Source of the DNA: Nocardioidaceae bacterium
GTDB lineage: Bacteria > Actinomycetota > Actinomycetes > Propionibacteriales > Nocardioidaceae
Direction of reading: 5' to 3'
Assembly (NCBI GenBank): GCA_013811715.1
Contig: JACCUS010000492.1
Location: 1 to 10,675 of the forward strand
Length of the DNA stretch: 10,675 bases
Position 1 is the first letter of the stretch. Each line of letters starts with the position of its first letter. This document shows positions 1 to 7,012 of this stretch, piece after piece. The notes beneath the pieces were generated by a model that did not search any database, was not told the DNA's origin, and saw only the letters and a list, made by a program, of their open reading frames with translations. Both the position numbers and the translations under genes were made by a program.

Positions 1-935
1 CGCTCGAGCAGCCGGCTGTGCAGGTAGAACACGTCACCGGGATAGGCCTCGCGTCCAGGCGGCCGGCGCAGCAGCAGCGACACGGCGCGGTAGGCCTCCG
101 CCTGCTTCGTGAGGTCGTCGAAGACGATCAGCACGTGCTTCCCGTCGTACATCCAGTGCTGGCCGATGGCCGAGCCGGTGTAGGGGGCGAGGTACTTGAA
201 GCCGGCCGCCTCCGACGCGGGTGCGGCCACGATCGTGGTGTACTCCAGCGCGCCGGCCTCCTCGAGCGCGCCACGCACGGCCGCGATCGTCGAGCCCTTC
301 TGGCCGATGGCGACGTAGATGCAGCGCACCTGCTGGCTGGGGTCGCCGGAATCCCAGTACTGCTTCTGGTTGATGATCGTGTCGATCGCAATCGTCGTCT
401 TGCCGGTCTGCCGGTCGCCGATGATGAGCTGACGCTGGCCACGGCCGACGGGCGTCAGAGCGTCGATCGCCTTGATGCCGGTCTGCAGCGGCTCGTGCAC
501 GCTCTTGCGCTGGACCACGGACGGAGCCTGCAGTTCCAGGCCGCGACGCTCGCTGGTCTCGATGTCGCCGAGGCCGTCGATCGGCTGCCCGAGCGGGTCG
601 ACGACCCGCCCCAGGTAGCCCTCGCCGACGGGGACCGACAACACCTCGCCGGTGCGACGCACGTTCTGGCCCTCCTCGATCCCCGAGAAGTCTCCGAGGA
701 CGACGACGCCGATCTCGCGGGTGTCGAGGTTGAGCGCGATGCCGAGTGTGCCGTCCTCGAACTCGAGTAACTCGTTGGCCATCGCCGAGGGGAGGCCCTG
801 GACACGGGCGATGCCGTCGCCGGCCTCGGCCACCTTGCCCACCTCCTCGCGGGTGGCGGTCTCCGGCTTGTAGTCGGAGACGAAGCGCTGCAACGCCTCC
901 CGGATGTCCTCCGGCCGGATCGTGAGCTCCGCCAT
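1..935 (-). CDS. atpA: ATP synthase F1 subunit alpha, C-terminal part beyond the window
   Basis: Alpha subunit of the F1 head, which with beta forms the nucleotide-binding hexamer at the inner face of the membrane. The start is the ATG at 933-935 (MAELTIRPED...), preceded by a good Shine-Dalgarno (AGGTAGGA, 6-7 nt spacing). The window holds the first 311 codons; the frame is open to base 1, and a full alpha subunit is usually 500-550 residues. Visible landmarks are the N-terminal beta-barrel region (about residues 28-95), the P-loop GDRQTGKT at 173-180, the Walker B-like strand LIVFDD at 269-274, and the conserved segment PPGREAYPGDVFYLHSRLLE at 292-311. It lies 85 nt downstream of atpH in the same operon; atpG, atpD and atpC are expected beyond the left edge. 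No disruptions are seen. Confidence 0.97.
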   Translation of the reverse strand, partial: MAELTIRPEDIREALQRFVSDYKPETATREEVGKVAEAGDGIARVQGLPSAMANELLEFEDGTLGIALNLDTREIGVVVLGDFSGIEEGQNVRRTGEVLSVPVGEGYLGRVVDPLGQPIDGLGDIETSERRGLELQAPSVVQRKSVHEPLQTGIKAIDALTPVGRGQRQLIIGDRQTGKTTIAIDTIINQKQYWDSGDPSQQVRCIYVAIGQKGSTIAAVRGALEEAGALEYTTIVAAPASEAAGFKYLAPYTGSAIGQHWMYDGKHVLIVFDDLTKQAEAYRAVSLLLRRPPGREAYPGDVFYLHSRLLE

Positions 936-1020
936 GGTGGTTCCTACCTGCTCTCTGTCTGCTCTGGTGCTCTCGCTGGCTGGTTGTCTTCGGCTGGTTC
1001 GAATGTCTGCGGGAGTCTGC

Positions 1021-1827
1021 TCAGCCCGTCATCCGGCGGCGTGCGTCGTCGAGTCGGGCCGCCACTGTTCCGTCGATGACGTCGTCGCCGAGCGCGACTC
1101 GGACGCCGCCGATGACCTCGGGGTCCACGACGACGTTGAGGTGGACGTCGCTGCCGTAGTGCCGGCTGAGGGCAGCCGTCAACCTGTCGCGCTCCTCGTC
1201 GTCGAGGGCCACCGCGGATCGCACGATCGCCACCAGCCGGTGCTGCCGGTCCGCGGCGACCTGCTGGTAGGCCGCGAGTGCCGCCTCGAAGGACCGGTGA
1301 CCAGACGCGACGGCCTGCACCGCGAGCCGGCCAGCTGTCGGCGATGCCTTGCCGTCGAGGAGTCCTTGAACGAGCGACTGGCGGTGCTGGGCCGGCACCT
1401 GCTTGTTGGTGACCGCGTCCCGGAGCTCGGGGTTTGCAGCCACCACCCGGCCGAAGCGGAAGAGCTCGTCCTCGAGCTCACTGAGGTGTCGGTCCTTCTC
1501 GGCCCCGATGATGAGCGCCAAGACCCCGAGGTGCTCCACGGCGGCCACGAAGTCACTGGTCGAGGACCACCGCGCGGCGGCGGCGGTGGCCGTCGCCTCG
1601 ACCGTGTCCGCTGACAGCCGGTTGTCGAAGACCGAGCGAGCCAAACCGCTCTTGGCCTCGCTCCCTGCCGACGGGTCCGTCATCGCCCGGCGCAGCGACG
1701 GCTGGGCGCGGAGCACACCAGCGACCGCGAACAGCTCGTCACCTAGCTGCGCCGCGTCGCCTTCCTCAGCGAGCGACTCGACCCGCTCCACCGAGGCCGC
1801 CATGCCTTCGGCCGAAACACCGCGCAT
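1021..1827 (-). CDS. atpH: ATP synthase subunit delta (peripheral stalk, OSCP-like)
   Basis: Delta subunit that joins the b-subunit stalk to the top of the F1 head. The protein is 268 residues, longer than the ~177-residue E. coli delta but usual for actinobacteria that keep b and delta separate. I chose the ATG at 1825-1827 (MRGVSAEGMAAS...), which begins one base after the atpF stop (TGA-G-ATG), an arrangement typical of coupled translation; an internal Met at residue 9 is the alternative. The sequence is mostly helical and Ala/Glu-rich. The OSCP/delta C-terminal signature lies at about residues 233-259 (VVDPEVIGGVRV ... IDGTVAARL). A longer in-frame reading upstream exists but overlaps atpF and is not real. 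Confidence 0.93.
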   Translation of the reverse strand: MRGVSAEGMAASVERVESLAEEGDAAQLGDELFAVAGVLRAQPSLRRAMTDPSAGSEAKSGLARSVFDNRLSADTVEATATAAAARWSSTSDFVAAVEHLGVLALIIGAEKDRHLSELEDELFRFGRVVAANPELRDAVTNKQVPAQHRQSLVQGLLDGKASPTAGRLAVQAVASGHRSFEAALAAYQQVAADRQHRLVAIVRSAVALDDEERDRLTAALSRHYGSDVHLNVVVDPEVIGGVRVALGDDVIDGTVAARLDDARRRMTG

Positions 1828-1828
1828 C

Positions 1829-2395
1829 TCAGCCGCCCTGCCTTGCCGCTTCACCCTCGGTTGGCGCACTGCTGTCCGCGTCCTCGAGCTCGGCGATGAA
1901 GCGCTCGACGGTACGACGCTGGCGCGCCTCGTCCTCCAGCGACTCTCCGACGATGCGGCCGGCGAGCCCGGTGGCGAGCGCGCCCACCTCCGTCTTGAGC
2001 TGGGCGAGCACCTGCTGCTTCTCGGCCTCGATCTGCGCATGCGCGTTCGCGGTGATGCGGCCGGACTCGGCCTGGGCCTGCTCGCGCATGTCGGCCACGA
2101 TCTGAGCGCCCTGCTCACGAGCGTCCTCACGGATGCGCGCCGCCTCGTGGCGGGCCTCCGACAGCTGCTTGTTGAGCTCGGCAAGCTTGGTGTCTGCCTC
2201 GGCCTGCTTGGTCTCGGCCTCCTTCAGCCCACCCTCGATGGCGGCGGTGCGGTCGGCGAACGTCTTCTCAAAGCTCGGCATCACGTAGCGCTTGATCAGC
2301 CAGACCAAGATCAAGAAGACGACGCAGGCCAAGATGACCTCAGCAGGGTGCAGGGCCAGCGGGCTGGGTGCGCTTTCTTCTGCGGCGATGAACAT
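1829..2395 (-). CDS. atpF: ATP synthase subunit b (membrane-anchored peripheral stalk)
   Basis: Subunit b of Fo, a 188-residue protein with one N-terminal membrane helix (about residues 18-36) followed by a long charged helix that dimerises along the stator. After the anchor comes the family pattern PSFEKTFADRTAAIEGGL (residues 40-57). The Glu/Ala/Lys/Gln-rich helical region then runs to about residue 170, and the last ~18 residues look unstructured. The start is ATG at 2393-2395, 25 nt after atpE, with only a weak purine-rich ribosome site (GAAGAAAG). The stop sits 1 nt before the atpH ATG. Confidence 0.95.
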   Translation of the reverse strand: MFIAAEESAPSPLALHPAEVILACVVFLILVWLIKRYVMPSFEKTFADRTAAIEGGLKEAETKQAEADTKLAELNKQLSEARHEAARIREDAREQGAQIVADMREQAQAESGRITANAHAQIEAEKQQVLAQLKTEVGALATGLAGRIVGESLEDEARQRRTVERFIAELEDADSSAPTEGEAARQGG

Positions 2396-2420
2396 CTTCG
2401 ACTGCTTTCTTCAGGTTCTG

Positions 2421-2624
2421 CTAGAGCACGAAGGCGAGTGCGATTCCGATGATCGCCAAGGCCTCGGCCAGGGCGAAACCCAAGATCGCGATCGTCTGCA
2501 GGGTGTTGCGGGCCTCCGGCTGGCGGGCGACACCGTTGATGTAGGCGGCGAAGATCAAGCCGATGCCGACACCGGGACCGATGGCAGCCAGGCCGTAACC
2601 GACCATGTTCAAGGAGCCTTCCAT
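2421..2624 (-). CDS. atpE: ATP synthase subunit c (proteolipid ring)
   Basis: Subunit c, the two-helix hairpin that forms the rotating proton-carrying ring. It is 67 residues, at the short end for the family (often 70-81). The first helix carries the glycine-rich packing motif GPGVGIG (residues 16-22), the polar loop is ARQPEAR (33-39), and the second helix carries the ion-binding carboxylate Glu54 (GFALAEALAI). The helix-2 site lacks an obvious sodium-type ligand set, so proton coupling is the likely mode (inference). The start is ATG at 2622-2624, preceded by AAAGGAAA with about 6 nt spacing. The gene lies between atpB (32 nt gap) and atpF (25 nt gap). Confidence 0.96.
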   Translation of the reverse strand: MEGSLNMVGYGLAAIGPGVGIGLIFAAYINGVARQPEARNTLQTIAILGFALAEALAIIGIALAFVL

Positions 2625-2656
2625 GGCACGTTTCCTTTCGATTGTTATCTCGGGGC

Positions 2657-3469
2657 TCAGTGTTCCTCGGCGAGGGCGCCTTGGACGTACATCGCGGTGA
2701 GAAGGGTGAACACGTACGCCTGGAGAACCTGAACCAGGATCTCCAGGAAACTGATGGCGACCGCCAGCAACAGCGCGAGAACCCCGACCGGGGCGTACGC
2801 GACGTTGCCTGCCTCGAGGAGCAGGTACTCACCGCCGAGGGTGAAGAGCACCAACAGGATGTGGCCCGCGAACATGTTCGCGAACAGCCGCAGCGACAGC
2901 GTGACAGGCCGGACCAAGATGTTCGAGGCGAACTCGAGCGGGACGATCAGGATCAGGATCGGGCCGTTCACTCCGGCGGGGATCGTCTGGTGCTTGAGAT
3001 AGCCGAAGAGCCCGTGCTTCCAGATGCCGACACCGTTGTAGAGGATCCAGACGAGCGCAGCGAGGCCATAGGCGAAGCTGGCCCGGGAGAACGACGGGAA
3101 CTGAATGAACGGGACGACCCCGAACAGGTTGTTGATCAAGATGAAGGAGAACATCGCGAGCAGCAGCGGCACGAACTTCATGAAGTCCCGGGAGCCGATG
3201 ACGTCGCGGGCAATGCCGTTCCGCACGAAGCTGTAGGCCTGCTCGCCGGCGTACTGGGCCTTCGACGGCACCATCGCCATCTTTCGGGAGGTCGCGTAGA
3301 AGAAGCCGAAGACCAACACAGCCCCGACCACCAGCAGCAGGGCAGGCTTGGCGAACAACAAGGACCCCCCGAAGATCGGCGGGAGGTTGAAGAGCTCTGG
3401 ACCCGGTGGGGTGAATCCTTCGGCCGCGAGAGCCTGGCGTCCGGCGTTCAGGGGGCTTGCGGCGGTCAC
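2657..3469 (-). CDS. atpB: ATP synthase subunit a (Fo proton channel)
   Basis: Subunit a, the multi-pass membrane stator that provides the two proton half-channels against the c-ring. The protein is 270 residues with about five to six membrane segments (near 42-60, 98-122, 130-150, 168-188, 195-215 and 228-255). The essential arginine is Arg194 within LSLRLFANMFAGH (191-203), followed by the conserved C-terminal helix FLEILVQVLQAYVFTLLTAMY (241-261). The start is GTG at 3467-3469, chosen because GAGAGGAG lies 5-6 nt upstream. The stop is 32 nt before atpE. Confidence 0.96.
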   Translation of the reverse strand: MTAASPLNAGRQALAAEGFTPPGPELFNLPPIFGGSLLFAKPALLLVVGAVLVFGFFYATSRKMAMVPSKAQYAGEQAYSFVRNGIARDVIGSRDFMKFVPLLLAMFSFILINNLFGVVPFIQFPSFSRASFAYGLAALVWILYNGVGIWKHGLFGYLKHQTIPAGVNGPILILIVPLEFASNILVRPVTLSLRLFANMFAGHILLVLFTLGGEYLLLEAGNVAYAPVGVLALLLAVAISFLEILVQVLQAYVFTLLTAMYVQGALAEEH

Positions 3470-3524
3470 GGGGTCTCCTCTCGGGTCGTGCGGACGAGCG
3501 AGCGGTGCGGGTGCTGCGGGGGAG

Positions 3525-3725
3525 TCAGGCGTTCAGGTACAGGCGGAACACCAGCCACATGGCGAGACCGATCCCGAAGAAGATCCCTACCGGCAGCAGA
3601 AACGAGGTCTCGAACACGCGGTCGAGCAGCCATCCCAGTCCGCCGTAGAAGGCCGCGCCTCCCACAAGATACCCAAAGGCGACCCAGGGGTCCGACGGTG
3701 GCTGTGGCTTGGGAGGGTCGCTCAT
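3525..3725 (-). CDS. atpZ: AtpZ/AtpI-family small membrane protein
   Basis: A 66-residue protein with a proline-rich N-terminus (SDPPKPQPPSDPW) and two membrane helices at about 15-34 and 41-63. The pattern VAFGYLVGGAAFYGGLGWLLDR with a second helix ending near FRLY resembles the AtpZ/AtpI family (putative F0F1-ATPase accessory subunit, proposed in the literature to affect Mg2+/Ca2+ transport or ring assembly). The gene lies directly upstream of atpB (55 nt), the usual place for such genes. The start is ATG at 3723-3725. The family assignment rests on size, topology, the glycine-rich first helix and position; the biochemical role is not visible in the sequence. Confidence 0.75.
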   Translation of the reverse strand: MSDPPKPQPPSDPWVAFGYLVGGAAFYGGLGWLLDRVFETSFLLPVGIFFGIGLAMWLVFRLYLNA

Positions 3726-3770
3726 CGCGCACCGGACGATAGCAGCCTCGCCGTCTGATCGGCATATCGC

Positions 3771-4211
3771 TCACCGCGCGCTGCCCCCGTCGTCGTACAA
3801 CGGCGTCCGCTGCCGGCGATCGGCGACGATGAGCCCGACGGTCCAGGCCACCGTGCACGCGATGACCGTCAGCCCCAGCGCCGTCGGTGAGATCCGATCC
3901 GACCAGCCTGGGTTGCGCTGGAAGGAGGCGAACACCGCCAGCAACAGCACCACCTGGAGCAGGTAGGTCAACAGCGCGAAGACCAAGAACAGACCCGGGG
4001 CGAAGAAGCGTACGACGTTGAGCGCCGCCTGCCCGAGCCAGAAGAAGCCGACGACGAGCATGGCCCCGATCCCAGCGCCCCAGCCACCGGCGGTGCCGGC
4101 AGCCACCAGGCCGACCGAGACGCAGGCCGAGCCGATGATCAGGCTCGGAACCAGGGCTGCCCACACGGTGGGTGCGGTTCGCTCGGTGGCGTTCCGTACG
4201 GTCGTCGTCAT
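3771..4211 (-). CDS. Four-helix membrane protein at the head of the atp operon (AtpI-like position)
   Basis: A 146-residue protein with four predicted membrane helices (about 15-38, 43-66, 72-97, 109-130), a short polar N-terminus, a cytoplasm-like loop QRNPGWSDRIS (98-108) and a basic/acidic tail RRQRTPLYDDGG. It is the first gene after the candidate atp promoter. In position and topology it matches the conserved membrane protein found between wecA/rfe and atpB in actinobacteria, often annotated as AtpI or ATP synthase protein I. I see no catalytic motif, and a c-ring assembly role would be inference from position. The start is ATG at 4209-4211; the ribosome site is weak, with a GAGG about 11 nt upstream. 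AtpZ follows after 45 nt. Confidence 0.8.
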   Translation of the reverse strand: MTTTVRNATERTAPTVWAALVPSLIIGSACVSVGLVAAGTAGGWGAGIGAMLVVGFFWLGQAALNVVRFFAPGLFLVFALLTYLLQVVLLLAVFASFQRNPGWSDRISPTALGLTVIACTVAWTVGLIVADRRQRTPLYDDGGSAR

Positions 4212-4284
4212 CTGGCGGCCGATCCTCGATCGCTCGGGGGCTGGTTCGTCGAGCTCGCAACTCGCGGTGGGTGGTTGCTTGTGA

Positions 4285-4315
4285 AAATTAGCACAAAGTC
4301 TGGAGCGGAGTCCAA
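4285..4315 (-). promoter_or_regulatory. Candidate promoter of the ATP synthase operon
   Basis: In the 115-nt gap between wecA and the atpI-like gene the minus strand reads TTGGAC (4315-4310), 19 nt, then TAATTT (4290-4285) preceded by TGC, an extended -10 (TGnTAnnnT). This gap is locally A+T-rich against a G+C-rich background. The spacing of 19 nt is long for a sigma-70-type promoter, so the extended -10 is the stronger part of the evidence. Start of transcription would fall near 4278, giving a leader of about 65 nt. The same layout occurs upstream of rho. Confidence 0.5.
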
Positions 4316-4326
4316 TCCCGGCCGCC

Positions 4327-5469
4327 TCACTGGAGCTCCTCGCCCTTGATCAGGCCGCTGTGGCCCGGGACCCCGAACGTCAGCAACAGCGCGGTGAGTC
4401 CCATCAGCGTGATCCCGGCGAACGAGAGCCACCCTGAGAACAGGCTCACCACCACGACGCCGAAGGCGACGAGTCCGGCCCACAGGTACATCACGAGCAC
4501 AGCCCGTCGTTGCGAGTGCCCGATCTCGAGCAGGCGGTGGTGTAGGTGCTTCTTGTCCGGCGAGAACGTGGACCGGCCGGCCCGGGTGCGACGCGCGACC
4601 GCCAACACCAGATCCACGAAGGGCACGATGAGCACCGCGAACGGCAAGATCAGCGGCAGCATCGCCGGCAGCAGGCTCGCGTCGGCGCCGAAGAGCCCCT
4701 GGTCGATGCTGCTCGTGGAGTACTGGCCGGTCAAGGTGATGGCCGAGCACGCCAGCATGAAGCCGATCAGCAGCGCGCCTGAGTCACCCATGAACATGCG
4801 GGCGGGGAAGAAGTTGTGGGGCAAGAAGCCGATGCACACGCCGGCCAGGGCGGCGGTCAGCATGGCCGCGGTCGTGGTGCGCGGCTGGTCGTTGACGACG
4901 ACCAGGAGCACCGAGAAGGAGAAGAACGCCACCGCGCCGATGCCGACCACTCCGGCGGCCAGCCCGTCGAGGCCGTCGACGAAGTTCACCGCGTTGACTG
5001 TGGCGACGATGATCAGCACCGTGAGAAGCGCCGCCTGCGAGCCACCGAGGGAGAACGTCGAGAGCGACCTCTCACCCGGCAGCGGGAGCCAGAGGATCTG
5101 GATGCCCTGGACGACGACCACGCCGGCGGCCAGCACCTCACCGGCCAGCTTGGTGATGGCGTCGAGCTCGAAGATGTCGTCGAGCACGCCGACGAGGCAG
5201 ATCAGCGCACCTCCCGACAGCACCGCACGCGCGTCCTGCACGAGCTGGACGTCCTCTCCGAGAAAGGGCAGCCGAGCGGCCATGACGTAGGCGGCGACCA
5301 GTCCGGCCATCATCGCCACTCCGCCGAAGTACGGGATGGGTATCTCGTGCACGTCGCGGTCGCGGACGCGGGCGTAGGCGCCGGTCCGCATGGCAAGCTC
5401 GCGGGCGGGAACCGCGAGCAGGTAGGTCACCCCGGCCGCAGTGATGAAGACGAGGACGAATTCGCGCAT
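4327..5469 (-). CDS. wecA: Polyprenyl-phosphate N-acetylhexosamine-1-phosphate transferase (WecA/TagO/Rfe type)
   Basis: An integral membrane enzyme of the MraY/WecA family that transfers a sugar-1-phosphate (usually GlcNAc-1-P from UDP-GlcNAc) to a polyprenyl phosphate, the first step of lipid-linked cell-wall glycan synthesis. It has 380 residues and about ten or eleven membrane helices. Family motifs appear in order: the aspartate pair DDIFELD (97-103), NAVNFVDGLDGLAAG (159-173), MGDSG (227-231), and the loop PDKKHLHHRLLEIGHS (304-319), whose His-rich element marks the WecA/TagO branch and not MraY. The start is ATG at 5467-5469, overlapping the sua5 stop by one base (TGATG). The exact sugar and the downstream pathway cannot be told from this window. 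No terminator is evident before the atp promoter. Confidence 0.93.
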   Translation of the reverse strand: MREFVLVFITAAGVTYLLAVPARELAMRTGAYARVRDRDVHEIPIPYFGGVAMMAGLVAAYVMAARLPFLGEDVQLVQDARAVLSGGALICLVGVLDDIFELDAITKLAGEVLAAGVVVVQGIQILWLPLPGERSLSTFSLGGSQAALLTVLIIVATVNAVNFVDGLDGLAAGVVGIGAVAFFSFSVLLVVVNDQPRTTTAAMLTAALAGVCIGFLPHNFFPARMFMGDSGALLIGFMLACSAITLTGQYSTSSIDQGLFGADASLLPAMLPLILPFAVLIVPFVDLVLAVARRTRAGRSTFSPDKKHLHHRLLEIGHSQRRAVLVMYLWAGLVAFGVVVVSLFSGWLSFAGITLMGLTALLLTFGVPGHSGLIKGEELQ

Positions 5470-6122
5470 CAGTGCGTCTCTGGCGACTCGATCGTCGGCA
5501 CGATCGCGCGTAGACGTTCCAGCGTCACGACGCCGGCCCGGACCACCGTGGGTACGTCGCCCGTGGCGTCGATGATCGTGGACGGCACCGGTCCGGCGGT
5601 GGGGCCGGCGTCGAGGTAGACGTCGACGGCGTCCGCCAGCATCGCCCGCGCCTCCTCGACCGTTGTCGGCGGCGGCTGACCGGTGAGGTTGGCGCTGCTG
5701 ACTGCGAGTGGGCCGTTGTCGTCGAGCAGGGCGAGCGCGTCGGCGTGGTCTGGCATCCGCAACGCGACGGTCCCCCGGCTGTCGCCCAGATCCCAGCGCA
5801 GACTCGGCTGCTGCCGGCAGATCAGGGTCAGGCCACCCGGCCATAGCTCGGTGGCGAGCGCCTGGGCCTCGCGGCTGAGGTTCGTCGCCAGCGCCCGCAT
5901 CGTGTCAAGGGCCCCGACCAGGACCGGGATCGGCATCTTTCGGCCACGTCCCTTGGCGCGCAGCAGCCGCCGTACCCCCGCCGGGTCGAACGCGTCCGCC
6001 GCGAGCCCGTAGACCGTGTCGGTCGGCATGACCACCAGGCCGCTGCGCGACAGGGCCAGCTTGGCCTCGCGGAAGCCGTCGGCTCGCTGCACCGGGTCGT
6101 TGCACGAGTAGACGTCGGTCAC
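5469..6122 (-). CDS. sua5: L-threonylcarbamoyladenylate synthase (Sua5/YciO/YrdC/YwlC family)
   Basis: Cytoplasmic enzyme that makes threonylcarbamoyl-AMP from threonine, bicarbonate and ATP for the t6A modification at position 37 of ANN-decoding tRNAs. The 217-residue protein is a single YrdC domain, the short TsaC-like form without the extra Sua5 C-terminal domain. Visible motifs are PTDTVYGL (33-40), the basic nucleotide-binding KGRGRKMP (57-64), SSANLTG (142-148) and PSTIID (180-185). I chose the GTG at 6120-6122 (MTDVYSCNDP...) because the N-terminus then matches family length and overlap with prmC is avoided. The only AGGGG lies about 16 nt upstream, so the start is less certain than the gene. 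It follows prmC by 23 nt and overlaps wecA by 1 nt. Confidence 0.92.
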   Translation of the reverse strand: MTDVYSCNDPVQRADGFREAKLALSRSGLVVMPTDTVYGLAADAFDPAGVRRLLRAKGRGRKMPIPVLVGALDTMRALATNLSREAQALATELWPGGLTLICRQQPSLRWDLGDSRGTVALRMPDHADALALLDDNGPLAVSSANLTGQPPPTTVEEARAMLADAVDVYLDAGPTAGPVPSTIIDATGDVPTVVRAGVVTLERLRAIVPTIESPETH

Positions 6123-6145
6123 GTGGCTATCGTGCCAGCCCCTGC

Positions 6146-7012
6146 TCAGCGGCGAGGCACCCGGCGCGCGGTGACGAAGCGGGGTCGCCCGGCCAGGTCG
6201 CGATGGTCGCGGACGTCGGCCCACTCCCCGCTGGCGCCGAAGACACCCGCCGCCGACTCGGCCTGTACGTCGGCATGCTCGCACGCGACCAGACCTCCTC
6301 CGACGAGGAGCCGCGCCGCCACGGTGGACACCACGCGAATGGTGTCCAGTCCGTCGTCTCCCGACCACAGCGCGAGAGGTGGGTCGAACTCCCGGGCTTC
6401 GGCATCGACGGTCTCGAAAGCGATCAACGGGATGTACGGCGGATTGGCCGTCACGACGTGGACCCGTCCAGCGAGATCGTCGACCGCCGAGGCGATGTCG
6501 CCGAGCCGGACGTCGATGTCGTGACCGGCGGCGTTGCGTTCGGCGTACTCGTGCGCCGCGGCGGAGATCTCGACCGCGGTGACCCCGACTCCGGCGGCCT
6601 CGGTCGCCATCGAGATCGCCACCGCCCCCGAGCCGGTGCACAGGTCGACCGCCACCGGATGCGCGTTCCCACCGACGATGAGCCGCTTGAGCTCGGTGAT
6701 CGCCTCGCCCGCCATGACCTCGGTCTCCGGCCTGGGGATGAAGACTCCGCTGCCCACCGCCAGCTCGAGATAACGGAATGGGGCGCTGCCGGTGATGTGC
6801 TGCAACGGCTCGCGTGCGGCCCGTCGCGCCACCGCCGCGTCGAAGGCGCGCGCCGACTCGGCATCCAGGTGACCGCGGGAACCCAGTTTCCCCCGCGACG
6901 TGCCGACGACCAGGGCGAGCAGCGTCTCGGCGTCGTGACGCGCGGACTCGACCCCGGCCGCCGCGAGCCGGGCGGTGGCACGAGCCAGCGCCTCGGACAC
7001 GGCCTCCGTCAC
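6146..7012 (-). CDS. prmC: Release-factor glutamine N5-methyltransferase (HemK family)
   Basis: SAM-dependent enzyme that methylates the glutamine of the GGQ motif in class-1 release factors, raising termination efficiency. The 288-residue protein has the N-terminal helical release-factor-binding domain (about 1-75), FIPRPETEVMAGEA (91-104), the SAM-binding loop DLCTGSGAVAIS (123-134) and the catalytic NPPY (190-193), the signature of amino-group methyltransferases acting on glutamine or adenine. The start is GTG at 7010-7012. It overlaps a TGA at 7009-7011 in the form GTGA, which is the stop of the restored prfA frame, so translation of the two genes is probably coupled. Its substrate is encoded by the gene just upstream. 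Confidence 0.95.
   Translation of the reverse strand: MTEAVSEALARATARLAAAGVESARHDAETLLALVVGTSRGKLGSRGHLDAESARAFDAAVARRAAREPLQHITGSAPFRYLELAVGSGVFIPRPETEVMAGEAITELKRLIVGGNAHPVAVDLCTGSGAVAISMATEAAGVGVTAVEISAAAHEYAERNAAGHDIDVRLGDIASAVDDLAGRVHVVTANPPYIPLIAFETVDAEAREFDPPLALWSGDDGLDTIRVVSTVAARLLVGGGLVACEHADVQAESAAGVFGASGEWADVRDHRDLAGRPRFVTARRVPRR

Noticed and set aside
4327..5844. 505-residue version of WecA with an upstream extension
   Set aside because: The extra N-terminal part is Arg/Pro-rich shadow sequence lying over sua5. The ATG at 5467-5469 gives a normal WecA N-terminus and a TGATG coupling with sua5.
5469..6641. 390-residue version of Sua5
   Set aside because: The first ~170 residues are a shadow of prmC (Arg/Gly-rich, no domain). 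The GTG at 6120-6122 gives the usual YrdC-domain length.
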